In this document: positions 28,312 through 37,029 of the stretch, one piece after another
Numbering within the stretch: the first letter of the stretch is position 1
How the letters are laid out: the number at the start of each line of letters is the position of its first letter
Source of the DNA: Deinococcus aerolatus
Lineage (GTDB): Bacteria > Deinococcota > Deinococci > Deinococcales > Deinococcaceae
Length of the DNA stretch: 64,000 nucleotides
Direction: 5' to 3'
Assembly: GCF_014647055.1 (NCBI RefSeq)
Contig: NZ_BMOL01000002.1
Location: forward strand, 270,917 to 334,916
Notes under the pieces: model-generated
Told to the model about the DNA's origin: nothing
Databases searched by the model: none
Seen by the model: the letters and a program-made list of their open reading frames with translations, nothing else
Program-made: the position numbers and the translations under genes

Positions 28312-28578
28312 GGTTTACCTCGTTGGTGGGGTGCCCAAATAGAACGCGTCCCTGGGCAGTTTGTCGCCTGTTGAGGGTCCGGCACCCGCGCGGTCCCAGG
28401 ATACACCAGCGTCCGGTTCCGCAGCACCCACGGGACTGACACTGGCCGGCGCACGCGACACAACTCCAGGAGAACGCTGAAAGCCCCACCCCGCCATGAC
28501 CGGCCGTGGGTGGGACGTTTGCACGCATATAGAACCGATGTACCTGCCTTGAAGCTGAAGCAGTGTCCGCCTGTATCC

Positions 28579-30084
28579 TCAGTTGGTGTAGCCGTACAGG
28601 GACACGCGGGTGTCGGCAGTGGGCTTGACCGTCACCCAGTACTCGCCTGACGTGAGGCCAACAGTGGTTTCATCGTATTTGATCTCGCCCACGTCGGTGA
28701 CATCAAAAATCGATTCCTCAAGCGGCACGCCCTGACCCTTCTCGTTCACCATGGATGTGGAGAAGCGCTTGATGCCCTGAGGCAGGCAGAACGAGTCTCT
28801 CTGGATGCAATCCCCCGGATTGAAAAGGGCCAGGTAATCGGCAGACATGCCGGCAGGCACCACCACCCGGAAAGTTCGGGGCACCCCGTTTTGCAGGTCA
28901 AACTCCACGCTACGGGTGTCCGGGCTGAAGATGAACTCTCCGGTCGACTGCGCCGTCCCTCCCGCCACCTCAACGGTCTGCTGGGCACGCGACTCGTTGC
29001 CGCTGCTGTCGGTGGCCACAGCCGTCAGCGTGTGGCTGCCCGCTATTTGTGGCGTCCAGCCCACCGTCCAACTCCCGCCAGCCGCAATGGCGATCCTGGC
29101 TGCGGCCTCACCCGGCTCGGAGCTTGCCAGAAGCGCCCCGTTGTCGTACACCCGGACCGCACCCAACTGCACGTCGTCGGTTGCCGTTCCCGACAGCGTG
29201 GTTGAGACGTTGCGGACCGCATTACCCACTGGCGCAAATGTCAGCACCGGTACCTTGAGGTCGGCCACCAGTGCACTCAGCTCAATCTTCTGGGCGTATT
29301 CCAGCGTCGTTGGCCCAAACGACGCGGTGTCGGTGCCGGCGTTGCGAATCCAGGCACTAAAGGAGGCTGTGACGTTCAGCACCGCGTCGCTGGCCGTGCC
29401 TCGGGCGGTGACGTTGACCCCCACCTTGCCGCCGGCGTTGTTCAACACTCCGTCGGTGGGATTGCCCAGCGTGTACGTCACGTTGCCCAGGTCAGCGGTT
29501 GGGATGACGGCGCTGAGCCCGCCCACGGGGGCGGTCTTCGGGTTCAGGGCCAGGTTGAAGGTGCGCCCGGTAAACAGCTGAGGCAGGCTGATGGCGGGAG
29601 CCAGGGTGCTGACGGATTTATCAAAGACAGCGTGAAACTTCAGCTGGACAATGCTGCCCTCGCCACGAATGGTGCCTGGGTTCTCACTGGCAGGACCGTA
29701 GGCGAGCAGGACTTTCCCCGTGGAATCGTCAAGCACCGCATTCTCGAAGGTGTATTCGCCTGCCGGCAGCAGCAGGGTCTGCTGGAAGCTATTGGAGGTG
29801 TTCAGGGTCAGCACGCGGGCGCCCTTGCCGGTGGGATCGTAATTGCCGCCGTTAAACGCAACAGGTTGATTGCTGGCGTCCCGCACCCGCACGTCGAAGT
29901 GGGCGGCGGGAAAGTCACCAGCCAGACCCTGGGTCTTGACGTTGCCGGCTGCGCTGATCCTGAGCGACACAAGTTCAGATGAGGTTGGCTCAGCAGCAGC
30001 AGGCGGCGTCGGCACCGGCGACACAGAGCCGCAGGAGGCAGCGAGCAGGGGCAAGGACAGCAGCAACAGGGCGCGTTTCATCAT
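28579..30084 (-). CDS. lipoprotein with Ig-like domain, unknown function
   Basis: 501 residues. The signal ends in the lipobox LAASC at residue 18, followed by a Pro-rich linker. Residues 38-140 form a beta-rich domain with FDVRVRDASNQPVAFNGG and LLPAGEYTFENAVLDD. Residues 275-365 match a bacterial Ig-like fold: VPVLTFAPVG, TLSGTATDDVQLGAVRVYDNG, then HTLTAVATDSSGNESRAQQT. The C-terminal 125 residues look like a pre-peptidase C-terminal (PPC) type beta domain, with SGEYWVTVKPTADTRVSLYG at the end. It is probably a surface or outer-envelope protein; the binding partner is unknown. The bases from 30085 to 30545 hold no gene I can support. Confidence 0.75.
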   Translation of the reverse strand: MMKRALLLLSLPLLAASCGSVSPVPTPPAAAEPTSSELVSLRISAAGNVKTQGLAGDFPAAHFDVRVRDASNQPVAFNGGNYDPTGKGARVLTLNTSNSFQQTLLLPAGEYTFENAVLDDSTGKVLLAYGPASENPGTIRGEGSIVQLKFHAVFDKSVSTLAPAISLPQLFTGRTFNLALNPKTAPVGGLSAVIPTADLGNVTYTLGNPTDGVLNNAGGKVGVNVTARGTASDAVLNVTASFSAWIRNAGTDTASFGPTTLEYAQKIELSALVADLKVPVLTFAPVGNAVRNVSTTLSGTATDDVQLGAVRVYDNGALLASSEPGEAAARIAIAAGGSWTVGWTPQIAGSHTLTAVATDSSGNESRAQQTVEVAGGTAQSTGEFIFSPDTRSVEFDLQNGVPRTFRVVVPAGMSADYLALFNPGDCIQRDSFCLPQGIKRFSTSMVNEKGQGVPLEESIFDVTDVGEIKYDETTVGLTSGEYWVTVKPTADTRVSLYGYTN

Positions 30085-30545
30085 GGAACTCCTTCAGGGG
30101 GCAAAGGCCTGCAGGGATGTGATAGGAGGGCAGCGCCGCAGGACGGGACGCTGATGGGTGATCGAACGCTGGTGGGAAGGTGAATGCCGTGTGGGTCAAC
30201 GGTCTTGCCAGTAAGGGTGCGTCAAGGGCTCTCACAAGTCGCTTACAAGCGTACGGACCGCGTCAGGAGCGGGGCGTCTCTGGACTCATCGCTTCCGCGT
30301 CGCGCCGCCGTGCCTACCAGTGCGGCCAGCGGGGATGACCAGCGGCTCCAGCGGCCCGGTGCATGGCTGGAAGCTTGAGCCGGGAGTTCCGGTCTCCCCT
30401 TTTGGGAACATGTCAACGCCCGTCATCAACGGGCAAGGAACAGTCACTCGGCACAGGAGCCGCCAGTTGACTGGAGTTGAGCCGAGGTATGCCGTCCAGG
30501 CGGGTTGAAAGCTTGACCGTCACGCACCGCCCGCCCCAGCACACG

Positions 30546-30573
30546 CAAAAAGCCCACGCAGACGCATGGGCTT
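30546..30573 (-). terminator. terminator of the tRNA-Leu transcript
   Basis: On the minus strand AAGCCCA and TGGGCTT form a 7-pair stem with a 10-base loop, followed by TTTTTGCG. It lies 11 bases beyond the CCA end of the tRNA fragment. Confidence 0.75.
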
Positions 30574-30583
30574 GTGCTCGTGG

Positions 30584-30634
30584 TGGTGCCGATGGGGGGA
30601 CTCGAACCCCCACGGTTTCCCGCTCGATTTTGAG
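30584..30634 (-). tRNA. 3' portion of tRNA-Leu(CAA), from the anticodon loop to CCA; 5' half missing
   Basis: Reading the minus strand from 30634: CTCAAAA is a Leu-CAA anticodon loop, TCGAG the 3' strand of its stem, CGGGAAACCGT a class II variable arm, GGGGGTTCGAGTCCCCC a perfect T-arm, CATCGGC the acceptor strand, then A and CCA. Upstream of the loop the expected CTCGA stem strand and the whole D-arm and 5' acceptor (GCCGATG) are absent. The break lies exactly at the anticodon loop, a standard crossover point of tyrosine integrases, so this is probably one attachment site of an integrated island. Confidence 0.8.
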
Positions 30635-30789
30635 GCTAAATACGTCTCAATCAAGAGCCACAGCACGCGCTTATGCGGTAAGCACGGACAATTTACCACA
30701 CCAGCACGCCGCCGGCAGGCCCGGCGGCACACGATTCCTGACGCCCCAGCCGGAGCTCTTATCCACTGGTAAGAAGGTGCGCTTCCCGC

Positions 30790-31374
30790 TCAATCAGGGC
30801 GCGCGAGCGCGGCCTCCCAGCCCGGCGCGCCCGGCATCGGCAGCGACGTCCAGGTCTGGCCAGTCCGCGCCAGGTACACGGCCGAGACCGAGACCCCCAG
30901 CGCCCGGGCCAGCTCGGTGTCCAGGCCACGGCGGTAGGGCAGCGCCCGCAGACGAATCACCGTGGGCGCGTTCAGACGCGCGCGCCCGTTGCCCTCCCCT
31001 GTCCGCCCACCCCGGCCCTTCTTGCGGCCCTTGACGGTCGCGTCGCGCATGTTCTCGCGGTGGCTGCCAAGAAACAGGTGCGCTGGGCACACGCACAGCG
31101 GCGTGTCGCAGGTGTGGCAGACATGCAGCGCGCTGGGGGGCAACTCACCGTGCGTGAGCATCCAGGCGACGCGGTGCGCGCCCACCTTGCGGGGGCCCAG
31201 CCGGAACAGGCCATACCCGCTGTTGCCGGTTCCACCGGCCCACAGCCAGCATTCCGCCTCCGCGCCGCGCCGCACCTGCGCCCAGAAGCGCTGGCGCAGC
31301 CGTTCAGGGTGAGGCGCGTGGCGCAGGCGGGTGATCGGACCGGACTGGGGGCCTGTTGGGGCGGGAGCAGACAT
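30790..31374 (-). CDS. HNH endonuclease (HNH_3, phage/homing type)
   Basis: 194 residues from ATG 31374; the longer frame upstream to 31719 is the shadow of the opposite gene. Residues 45-130 hold the HNH_3 fold: ECWLWAGGTGNSGYG, then VGAHRVAWMLTHG, then LHVCHTCDTPLCVCPAHLFL and GSHRENMRD, with His and Cys ligands of the beta-beta-alpha metal site. A C-terminal helix-turn-helix-like part (ARALGVSVSAVYLARTGQTW) may recognise DNA. Such stand-alone HNH genes are common in phages and islands and are often selfish. It is the first gene inside the presumed island. Confidence 0.85.
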   Translation of the reverse strand: MSAPAPTGPQSGPITRLRHAPHPERLRQRFWAQVRRGAEAECWLWAGGTGNSGYGLFRLGPRKVGAHRVAWMLTHGELPPSALHVCHTCDTPLCVCPAHLFLGSHRENMRDATVKGRKKGRGGRTGEGNGRARLNAPTVIRLRALPYRRGLDTELARALGVSVSAVYLARTGQTWTSLPMPGAPGWEAALARPD

Positions 31375-31441
31375 ACTGCCCAGGCTCGCCCGCGGGGCGG
31401 CGCCGTCACCACCCCGCCAGAACGCCCAGGCCGGCCGCGGC

Positions 31442-31852
31442 ATGCCGCTGTCCCTGCTGGCCGCGCCCCACCTGACCCGCGCCGCCGTGGTGCGCTGCGG
31501 CGCGCAGACCTGGACCCGCCAGGGCGCCGAGACCCGCAAGGATTTTGCCCGCCGCGTGCAGCTCTCGCTGATCGACTGCGCCGAAGGGCGCATCATGGAG
31601 GCGGACGAGGCCGCTGACGTGCCCGCAGGCCCCACGCGGCTGGTCAGTGACCAGCCGCAGCGCGCCCTGAGCCCGGGCGACACCGTCATCTGCTTCCAGC
31701 CGGGCGTCACCCAGCCCATGGGGGTCGCGGTTCACGGGCTGCGCGGTCTGCTCGACACCCTCCAGGCCAACCCGCTCGCCAGCAGGACTGGAGCGCCTCA
31801 TTCCGGTTCTATTCTCAGCCGCCTGCCCCAGGCACCCTGTCCCCACCCTTGA
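31442..31852 (+). CDS. hypothetical protein
   Basis: 136 residues from ATG 31442, divergent from the HNH gene and 19 bases before the next gene. The stretch VVRCGAQTWTRQGAETRKDF and SPGDTVICFQPGVTQPMGVAV look like ordinary globular protein. No motif, signal or membrane segment is recognised. The opposite strand carries a long open frame that I judge to be its shadow. It may be co-transcribed with the yqeY-like gene. Confidence 0.5.
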   Translation: MPLSLLAAPHLTRAAVVRCGAQTWTRQGAETRKDFARRVQLSLIDCAEGRIMEADEAADVPAGPTRLVSDQPQRALSPGDTVICFQPGVTQPMGVAVHGLRGLLDTLQANPLASRTGAPHSGSILSRLPQAPCPHP

Positions 31853-31871
31853 CGTAAAAAGGAGCCCCACC

Positions 31872-32360
31872 ATGGACCTGACCACCCTGAAAACCCGCCA
31901 CCTGACGGCCCGCAAGGCCGCCCGCACCGATCCCCACGCCGCCGCCGAAGCCGCCGTGCTGGGCCGCGTGCTGGGCGACGCCGAGACCCAGGCCAAGAAC
32001 AAGCCGGCCACGCCCCAGCTTGACCTGATCGCCGGCGTCACCGGCGCGCAGCGCGCGTCACTGGAAAAAGAAGTTCAGGATCTCACCACGCTGGGCCGCA
32101 GCACCGACGTGGCGGGCCGGGAACTGGGCATTCTCCAGGCGCTGCATGACGAGGGCAGCGGGATCAAGGCGCAGCAGGACGCCGAGAAATCGGCCCTGCT
32201 GATGTCCGAGGCCGACCTGAGCGCGGCCATTACGGCGGCCGTGACGGGCGGCGCTGGCAACATCGGCGCCGTGATGAAGGTGCTCAAGGCCCAGTACGAC
32301 GGACGTTACGACGGTGCCGTGGCGAGCCGCCTGGCCAGAGAAGTCCTCGCCGGCACCTGA
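31872..32360 (+). CDS. yqeY: GatB/YqeY domain protein
   Basis: 162 residues with a ribosome site AAAAGGAGCC just before ATG 31872. The C-terminal two thirds resemble the YqeY domain, the helical bundle shared with the tail of GatB: EADLSAAITAAVTGGAGNIG, then AVMKVLKAQYDGRYDGAVAS and a final LAREVLAG. In GatB this domain touches tRNA during transamidation; the role of free YqeY is not settled. The N-terminal part is more divergent than usual. A second, decayed copy of the 3' end lies at about 41890-42050. Confidence 0.75.
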   Translation: MDLTTLKTRHLTARKAARTDPHAAAEAAVLGRVLGDAETQAKNKPATPQLDLIAGVTGAQRASLEKEVQDLTTLGRSTDVAGRELGILQALHDEGSGIKAQQDAEKSALLMSEADLSAAITAAVTGGAGNIGAVMKVLKAQYDGRYDGAVASRLAREVLAGT

Positions 32361-32375
32361 GCCCGCACCGCCTTC

Positions 32376-32409
32376 AGGCCGCGTCCCCCCGACAGGGGCG
32401 CGGCCTTTC
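32376..32409 (+). terminator. terminator after the yqeY gene
   Basis: AGGCCGCGTCCCC pairs with GGGGCGCGGCCTT over a short CCGACA loop, followed by TCG. The same hairpin, with compensating changes, recurs at about 41958-41990. Confidence 0.85.
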
Positions 32410-32820
32410 GTTGGGTTGGCGCTGCGTCGCTGGGCAGTGCCAGCGCCCTCCGGCTTCAGCGGACCCGCAGACCCACCTGGAGCAGCCGGGCGCCGTGATC
32501 CACCGTTCAGGCGACGAGCCGCCTCACCCGGCCAACACGCCCACCCGACCCTCCCATTCGGGCACCGCAGCAAATGGCAGAATAGTTGTGTTTCAGAATG
32601 AAGCCAGGGCAACCTCTGGAGTAGTTCGAGGCCATCCCGAATTTGATTCGATTGGAGCTTCTTTTCTGTCAAATGCTCCAGGGTCAAGCTGCTGACGATC
32701 TCGCCCTGAACATGAGTATCGGTCAACTGCACAGGTCTGGTCAGGAGCAGGATCTCCCTCATTCAAGGCTTTTGAGGCTGATGTCAGACTGCTTTAAGAG
32801 GCCAGCCTTACGCTTAACGC

Positions 32821-33333
32821 ATGAACAGATCGCTGTTGCCTGTTGCCGCCACTGCCCTGCTATCGGGCTGCGGCATCGTGTCGTTGCCTCCGGTTGCCAT
32901 CCCTGACCAGACCCTGAGCCTGCCCGTCAGCACCAGCGCGCAAAATGCTGTGATTTACGATGGTGACGATGCTTTTGACGGTGCCACGATGCCCGATGTC
33001 CTGAGCAACGTCTCGCTGAGTGGTCAGGCGCTGTACTCCGGTGCGGGCAATCTGAGGAGCGTGGCCATCTTCCTTCGCAGCAGCCTGCCCTCGTGTGATC
33101 GCGTCTCGGGTATGTCGGCACAATTCTGCGCTCCCGACGGCGAAAGCGCCCAGCGTATCGGCACACTCAACTTGCAAAATGGGAAGGTCACGGACCTGAT
33201 TCTTTCGGGCCAGGCGCTTGATGAGGCGGCCAGAGCCGGGCACGGGTACTTCGGAGTACAGGTGTTGAGCGGCAGCAGCGTGTTGGGCGATTCCCTGAAA
33301 TTAAGCCAGCTCAAGGTCAGCGCCAAGTTCTAG
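32821..33333 (+). CDS. small lipoprotein, unknown function
   Basis: 170 residues. The signal peptide ends in lipobox LLSGC at residue 17. The mature part has alternating short strands (NVSLSGQALYSG, LRSVAIFLRSSLPSC, GTLNLQNGKVTDLIL) with a Cys pair at about 91 and 102. It is probably anchored in the envelope. It is separated from the yqeY terminator by about 410 bases in which I find no gene. No family recognised. Confidence 0.7.
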   Translation: MNRSLLPVAATALLSGCGIVSLPPVAIPDQTLSLPVSTSAQNAVIYDGDDAFDGATMPDVLSNVSLSGQALYSGAGNLRSVAIFLRSSLPSCDRVSGMSAQFCAPDGESAQRIGTLNLQNGKVTDLILSGQALDEAARAGHGYFGVQVLSGSSVLGDSLKLSQLKVSAKF

Positions 33334-33424
33334 CAGAAAAGATGCGCAATCCTGGAAGAATTCTGGATGGCCTGGTGTCGGTCCGGGAGTTGATGACACC
33401 TGACTTCCCAACGCAACTCTTCTG

Positions 33425-36400
33425 TCATTTGCTGTCACGCGCGGCGTCTGGCGCCCAGTCCCCGTCCCCCGCCGGTTCGCGAACGGCCCGGGGATCGGGC
33501 GCGGGGCGCGGCACCCGCGGCTGCGGGTTGGCCTCCAGGGCGGTCAGGACCAGCTGCACGGCGCGCTCCAGCTGTGGGTCGCGGCCCTGGGCGGCGAGCT
33601 TCGTGGTGAACTCGACCTCAATATCGGGCGCGACGCCCACGTTCTCCACCTCCCACTCGCCCTCCGGGCTGAAGATGGCCAGGCGCGGTGAGGTGAGCGT
33701 GCCGCCGTCGATCAGGGGCGGATAGTCGTAGATGCCAATCAAGCCGCCCCAGGTGCGCTTCCCGACGATGGGGCCCAGCCCGCGCCGCCGGAAGAAATGC
33801 GGCAGGGCGTCCCCGCCGGAGCCAGCAAGCTCGTTGATGACCATGGCCTTGGGACCGAAGATCGACGCATTGGGCGACGCGAAGGGGCGGCCCTCACGCG
33901 TCGCCCAGAGGCTCAGCAGGGGCCGGTCCAGCAGATCCACCACGTAGTCCGCGACGGAGCCGCCCCCGTTGAAACGCTCGTCGAGCACGACGCCCTGCCG
34001 GTCCAGTTGCGAGAAGTAGTACCGATTGAAGGCCTCGTAGCCGGCGCGGGCGGTGTCGGCCATGTAGACGTACGCGACGCGCCCCCCGGACAGCTCGTCC
34101 ACGCGGCGGCGGTTCGCCTCGATCCAGGCCTGCAGCCGCAGGCGGCGCTCGTCGGCCACCGGACGCACGGTGACCGTGCGCGCGTCGGCCTCATCCGGCG
34201 TGGGGCCCACGCGCAGCTCGGTGACGCGCTCGGCGGTCTGCTCGAACAGGGCGTAGAGGTTCTCAGGTGCGTGCAGCGGCCGGCCATTGACCGCCAGCAG
34301 GTACTCGCCGTCACGGACATTGACCCCGGGCTCGGTCAGGGGCGCGCGCAGGTCCGGGTTCCAGTTCAGGCCGCTGAGGATGCGCCGGAAGCGGTAGCGG
34401 CCGTCCGCGATCTCGTAATCGGCCCCCAGCAGCCCGACGCGTGGGTCCTCCCCGCGCGGCACGTCCCCTCCCGTGACATAGGCGTGCCCCACGACCAGTT
34501 CGCCCGACAGCTCGGCCAGCAGGAAGTTCAGGTCCTCGCGGTGCCCGACGTGCGGCAGGAAGGCCCGGTAGCGTTCAGCCACCGCCACCCAGTCCAGTCC
34601 GTGCATCTCAGGGTCGTAGAAGAAGTCGCGGTGAATGCGCACGCCCTCCTCGAAGATCTGCGCCCACTCGGCGCGCGGGTCGACGCGCACCCGGGCGCTG
34701 TCCAGGTTCAGGCGGCCGTCCTCAGGTTTCGGCGTGTCGGTCACGCCGACGACGGCGTACGTGGCGGGCTGCCCGCTGGCATACATCAGCCGCTTCCCGT
34801 CGGCGCTGACCCGGTAGTCGCTGACCCCCGGCATGAACGCGCACGCCTCGCGCTCCCTGGTGTTCCAGACGCGCAGCACGTGCCGCTCGGGGGCCTGCTC
34901 CGGGTTGACCTCGGCGGTGGGGTCGCGCTCCAGGTAGAACAGGCGGTCCTCGGCGGACTCCAGACGCGAGTACTCGCCGGGAGGCACCGGCAGGGCGACA
35001 ATGCGCTGGCCCAGCCCGTCAAGGTCAATGCGCACCGGCTCCGGCGCAGGCGCCGCCACCGGACTGCCGGACTCGGGGGCGCCGGGTTCGGGCCGCGTCC
35101 CGGGTTCCTCGTCACTCTGCGGCGCCAGGGGCGAGGGGTCACCCCGGCGCAGGACCGCCACGTACAGACTGCGCGTGACCCGCCGCTCGTAGGAGGACAT
35201 GTCGAGCCAGCCGGTGTTCAGGCCGTAATTCACGCTCGCCGCGAAGTACAGCAGGCGCCCGTCCCGGCTGAAGCGGGCACTGACCGCGTCGCTCATGCCG
35301 TCGCTGACCTGATGCGACCCGCCGCGGGACACGTCGTGGACGAACACGGCCCGCAGGTGGTTCGGCAGGCGCCGGGTGTAGGTGAGCCACTGTCCGTCCG
35401 GCGACCACGCCGGATCCAGGCTGCGCTGCGGGTGGTCGTAGGTGTCGGTGTCCACCCGCGTCACCTCGCCCGTCTCCAGCACGACGTACGCCAGGTTCAG
35501 CGCCTTGTCGGTAAAGGCGATGCGGGTGCCGTCCGGGGACCAGACCGGACTGTAGTAGAAGGTCGGCGTTTCACTCAGCGGGTAGGTGCGGAGAACGGCG
35601 CCCTTCTGGTCGGCGACCACGAGCCGGTACTCGCCGCCCGCGTCGGACAGGTACGCGACGGACTGTCCGTCCGGCGACCACGCCGGGTCCCGCGCAAAGA
35701 CGCCGGGCGTGTTCGTGAGGTTGCGGGGATCGCCCTTGCCGGCAGGTACCGTCACGATCTCGCCGCGGGCGGCGAACACGGCCCGCGCCCCGGTGGGCGA
35801 GAGGCCGAACGACGTGACGTGTGGCGCGGCCTTCACGCGGCGGGGCCGCAGGTTGGGCAGGTCGGCGTTCACCGTGATCTGCAGGGGCTCGGGCGCCTCA
35901 CCGGGCGTCAGGAAATGGACCCGTCCCCCCTGCTCGTAGGCGAGGCGGCCGGCGCCGGCCGTGAGCGAGCGCACGTCGAAGTCGTCGTGGAAGGTGAGTT
36001 GCCTGACGTCGCCGGTTCCCGGCCCGTGCTGCCAGACGTTTACCACCCCGCGGCGGTCCGAGAGGAAATACAGGGTGCCGTCCAGCCAGCAGGGAAAGGT
36101 GTCGGTCGCGTTCTCGTGCGGGACCTCGGTCTCGTCGAGCGTGTCCTGATCGAGCAGGCGGATCGGCACGGTCATGCCGCCCCGGTATCTCTTCCAGGAC
36201 CAGAACGGCTCGGCGAACGGCGTGTAGGCCAGGCGGCCGTCGTGGGAATAGGCGCCGCGCTCGGCCATCGGCATGGGCAGGGCTGCCGGGTGCCCGCCTT
36301 CCGGGGACAGCGTGTAGAGGCGGCGAACGCGCGCGGAGATGGTGTGGCGGGCGGAGGCGAACAGCACCTCACCCGCGGGCGTCCAGCCGCGCACCAGGTC

Positions 36401-36670
36401 GTCGCCCGGGTGAAAGGTGAGGCGCCGGGGCGTGCCGCCCTCGACCGGCACGACGTAGACGCTCGCGGCTCCGTCATCGTTGCCGCTGAAGGCCACGAAT
36501 TGTCCGTCCGGCGAGAAGTGCGGCGTCTGCTTGTGGCCGGGTGTGGCCGTCAGGCGCCGGACGTTCTGTCCACGGTGACCAGTGAGCCAGAGGTCTCCGG
36601 CATACACGAAGGCGAGGTGCTCGGCACTCAGGGCCGGCTGACGGAGCAGCAGGGTCTCGGGAAGCGACAT
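33425..36670 (-). CDS. tricorn-type protease (peptidase S41 family)
   Basis: 1081 residues from ATG 36670, the usual start at MSLPETLLLRQPALS; the frame continues 96 bases upstream without support. Residues 20-640 are two beta-propellers with WSPDG-type blades (HFSPDGQFVAFSG, DPAWSPDGQSVAYLS, SPVWSPDGTRIAFTD). A C1 helical domain follows with VVGHAYVTGGD near 715, giving the catalytic His. A PDZ domain lies near 755-840. The C2 catalytic part has GGGSVADYVVDLLDRP and NELAGSGGDALPHFF near 975, whose Ser is the nucleophile, then GKRTWGGLIG. Tricorn degrades peptides released by larger proteases. No signal peptide is seen, so it is cytoplasmic. Confidence 0.94.
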   Translation of the reverse strand: MSLPETLLLRQPALSAEHLAFVYAGDLWLTGHRGQNVRRLTATPGHKQTPHFSPDGQFVAFSGNDDGAASVYVVPVEGGTPRRLTFHPGDDLVRGWTPAGEVLFASARHTISARVRRLYTLSPEGGHPAALPMPMAERGAYSHDGRLAYTPFAEPFWSWKRYRGGMTVPIRLLDQDTLDETEVPHENATDTFPCWLDGTLYFLSDRRGVVNVWQHGPGTGDVRQLTFHDDFDVRSLTAGAGRLAYEQGGRVHFLTPGEAPEPLQITVNADLPNLRPRRVKAAPHVTSFGLSPTGARAVFAARGEIVTVPAGKGDPRNLTNTPGVFARDPAWSPDGQSVAYLSDAGGEYRLVVADQKGAVLRTYPLSETPTFYYSPVWSPDGTRIAFTDKALNLAYVVLETGEVTRVDTDTYDHPQRSLDPAWSPDGQWLTYTRRLPNHLRAVFVHDVSRGGSHQVSDGMSDAVSARFSRDGRLLYFAASVNYGLNTGWLDMSSYERRVTRSLYVAVLRRGDPSPLAPQSDEEPGTRPEPGAPESGSPVAAPAPEPVRIDLDGLGQRIVALPVPPGEYSRLESAEDRLFYLERDPTAEVNPEQAPERHVLRVWNTREREACAFMPGVSDYRVSADGKRLMYASGQPATYAVVGVTDTPKPEDGRLNLDSARVRVDPRAEWAQIFEEGVRIHRDFFYDPEMHGLDWVAVAERYRAFLPHVGHREDLNFLLAELSGELVVGHAYVTGGDVPRGEDPRVGLLGADYEIADGRYRFRRILSGLNWNPDLRAPLTEPGVNVRDGEYLLAVNGRPLHAPENLYALFEQTAERVTELRVGPTPDEADARTVTVRPVADERRLRLQAWIEANRRRVDELSGGRVAYVYMADTARAGYEAFNRYYFSQLDRQGVVLDERFNGGGSVADYVVDLLDRPLLSLWATREGRPFASPNASIFGPKAMVINELAGSGGDALPHFFRRRGLGPIVGKRTWGGLIGIYDYPPLIDGGTLTSPRLAIFSPEGEWEVENVGVAPDIEVEFTTKLAAQGRDPQLERAVQLVLTALEANPQPRVPRPAPDPRAVREPAGDGDWAPDAARDSK

Positions 36671-36979
36671 GGGAAACACTCCTTGAAGGCGGGGAACGGC
36701 GGCGATGTGGTGTGACCTTACCGCACCCGGCCGCCAGGGCGGCGCGACCTTGCCGGGGCCCGGCACAGGGAGGTGGGCCGCGCCTGCGTTGGCTGGTCCC
36801 GTCGCCCTTTCAAGGACCGGACCGGCCCAGTCTGTCGCGCGCGGCCGCCCTGTCTTTCCTTGCGAACAGCGTGGGCCAGGGGCTATTCAGGTTCAGGGCC
36901 GCCACCGACGGATCCGGTCGCGCCCGCCTTGACTGCCCGAGAGCCCGCGGGCCCAGACGCGGTCTGGCGGTCACACACG

Positions 36980-37007
36980 ACATCGCCCCGCTCATGCGGG
37001 GCGATGT
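36980..37007 (-). terminator. hairpin downstream of the collagen-like gene
   Basis: A perfect 12-pair stem, ACATCGCCCCGC and GCGGGGCGATGT, with a TCAT loop, 22 bases beyond the collagen-like gene's stop. No T run is present. The rest of 36671-36979 shows nothing I can support. Confidence 0.7.
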
Positions 37008-37029
37008 TCAGGTTACGTTGCACGGTGCT

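Noticed and set aside
30790..31374. HNH gene considered as the integrase of the island
   Set aside because: It has no tyrosine or serine recombinase motif; HNH nucleases do not integrate at tRNA genes.
33797..36715. 972-residue plus-strand open frame
   Set aside because: It is the antisense shadow of the tricorn gene, with an abnormal Val/Arg/Gln/His composition.
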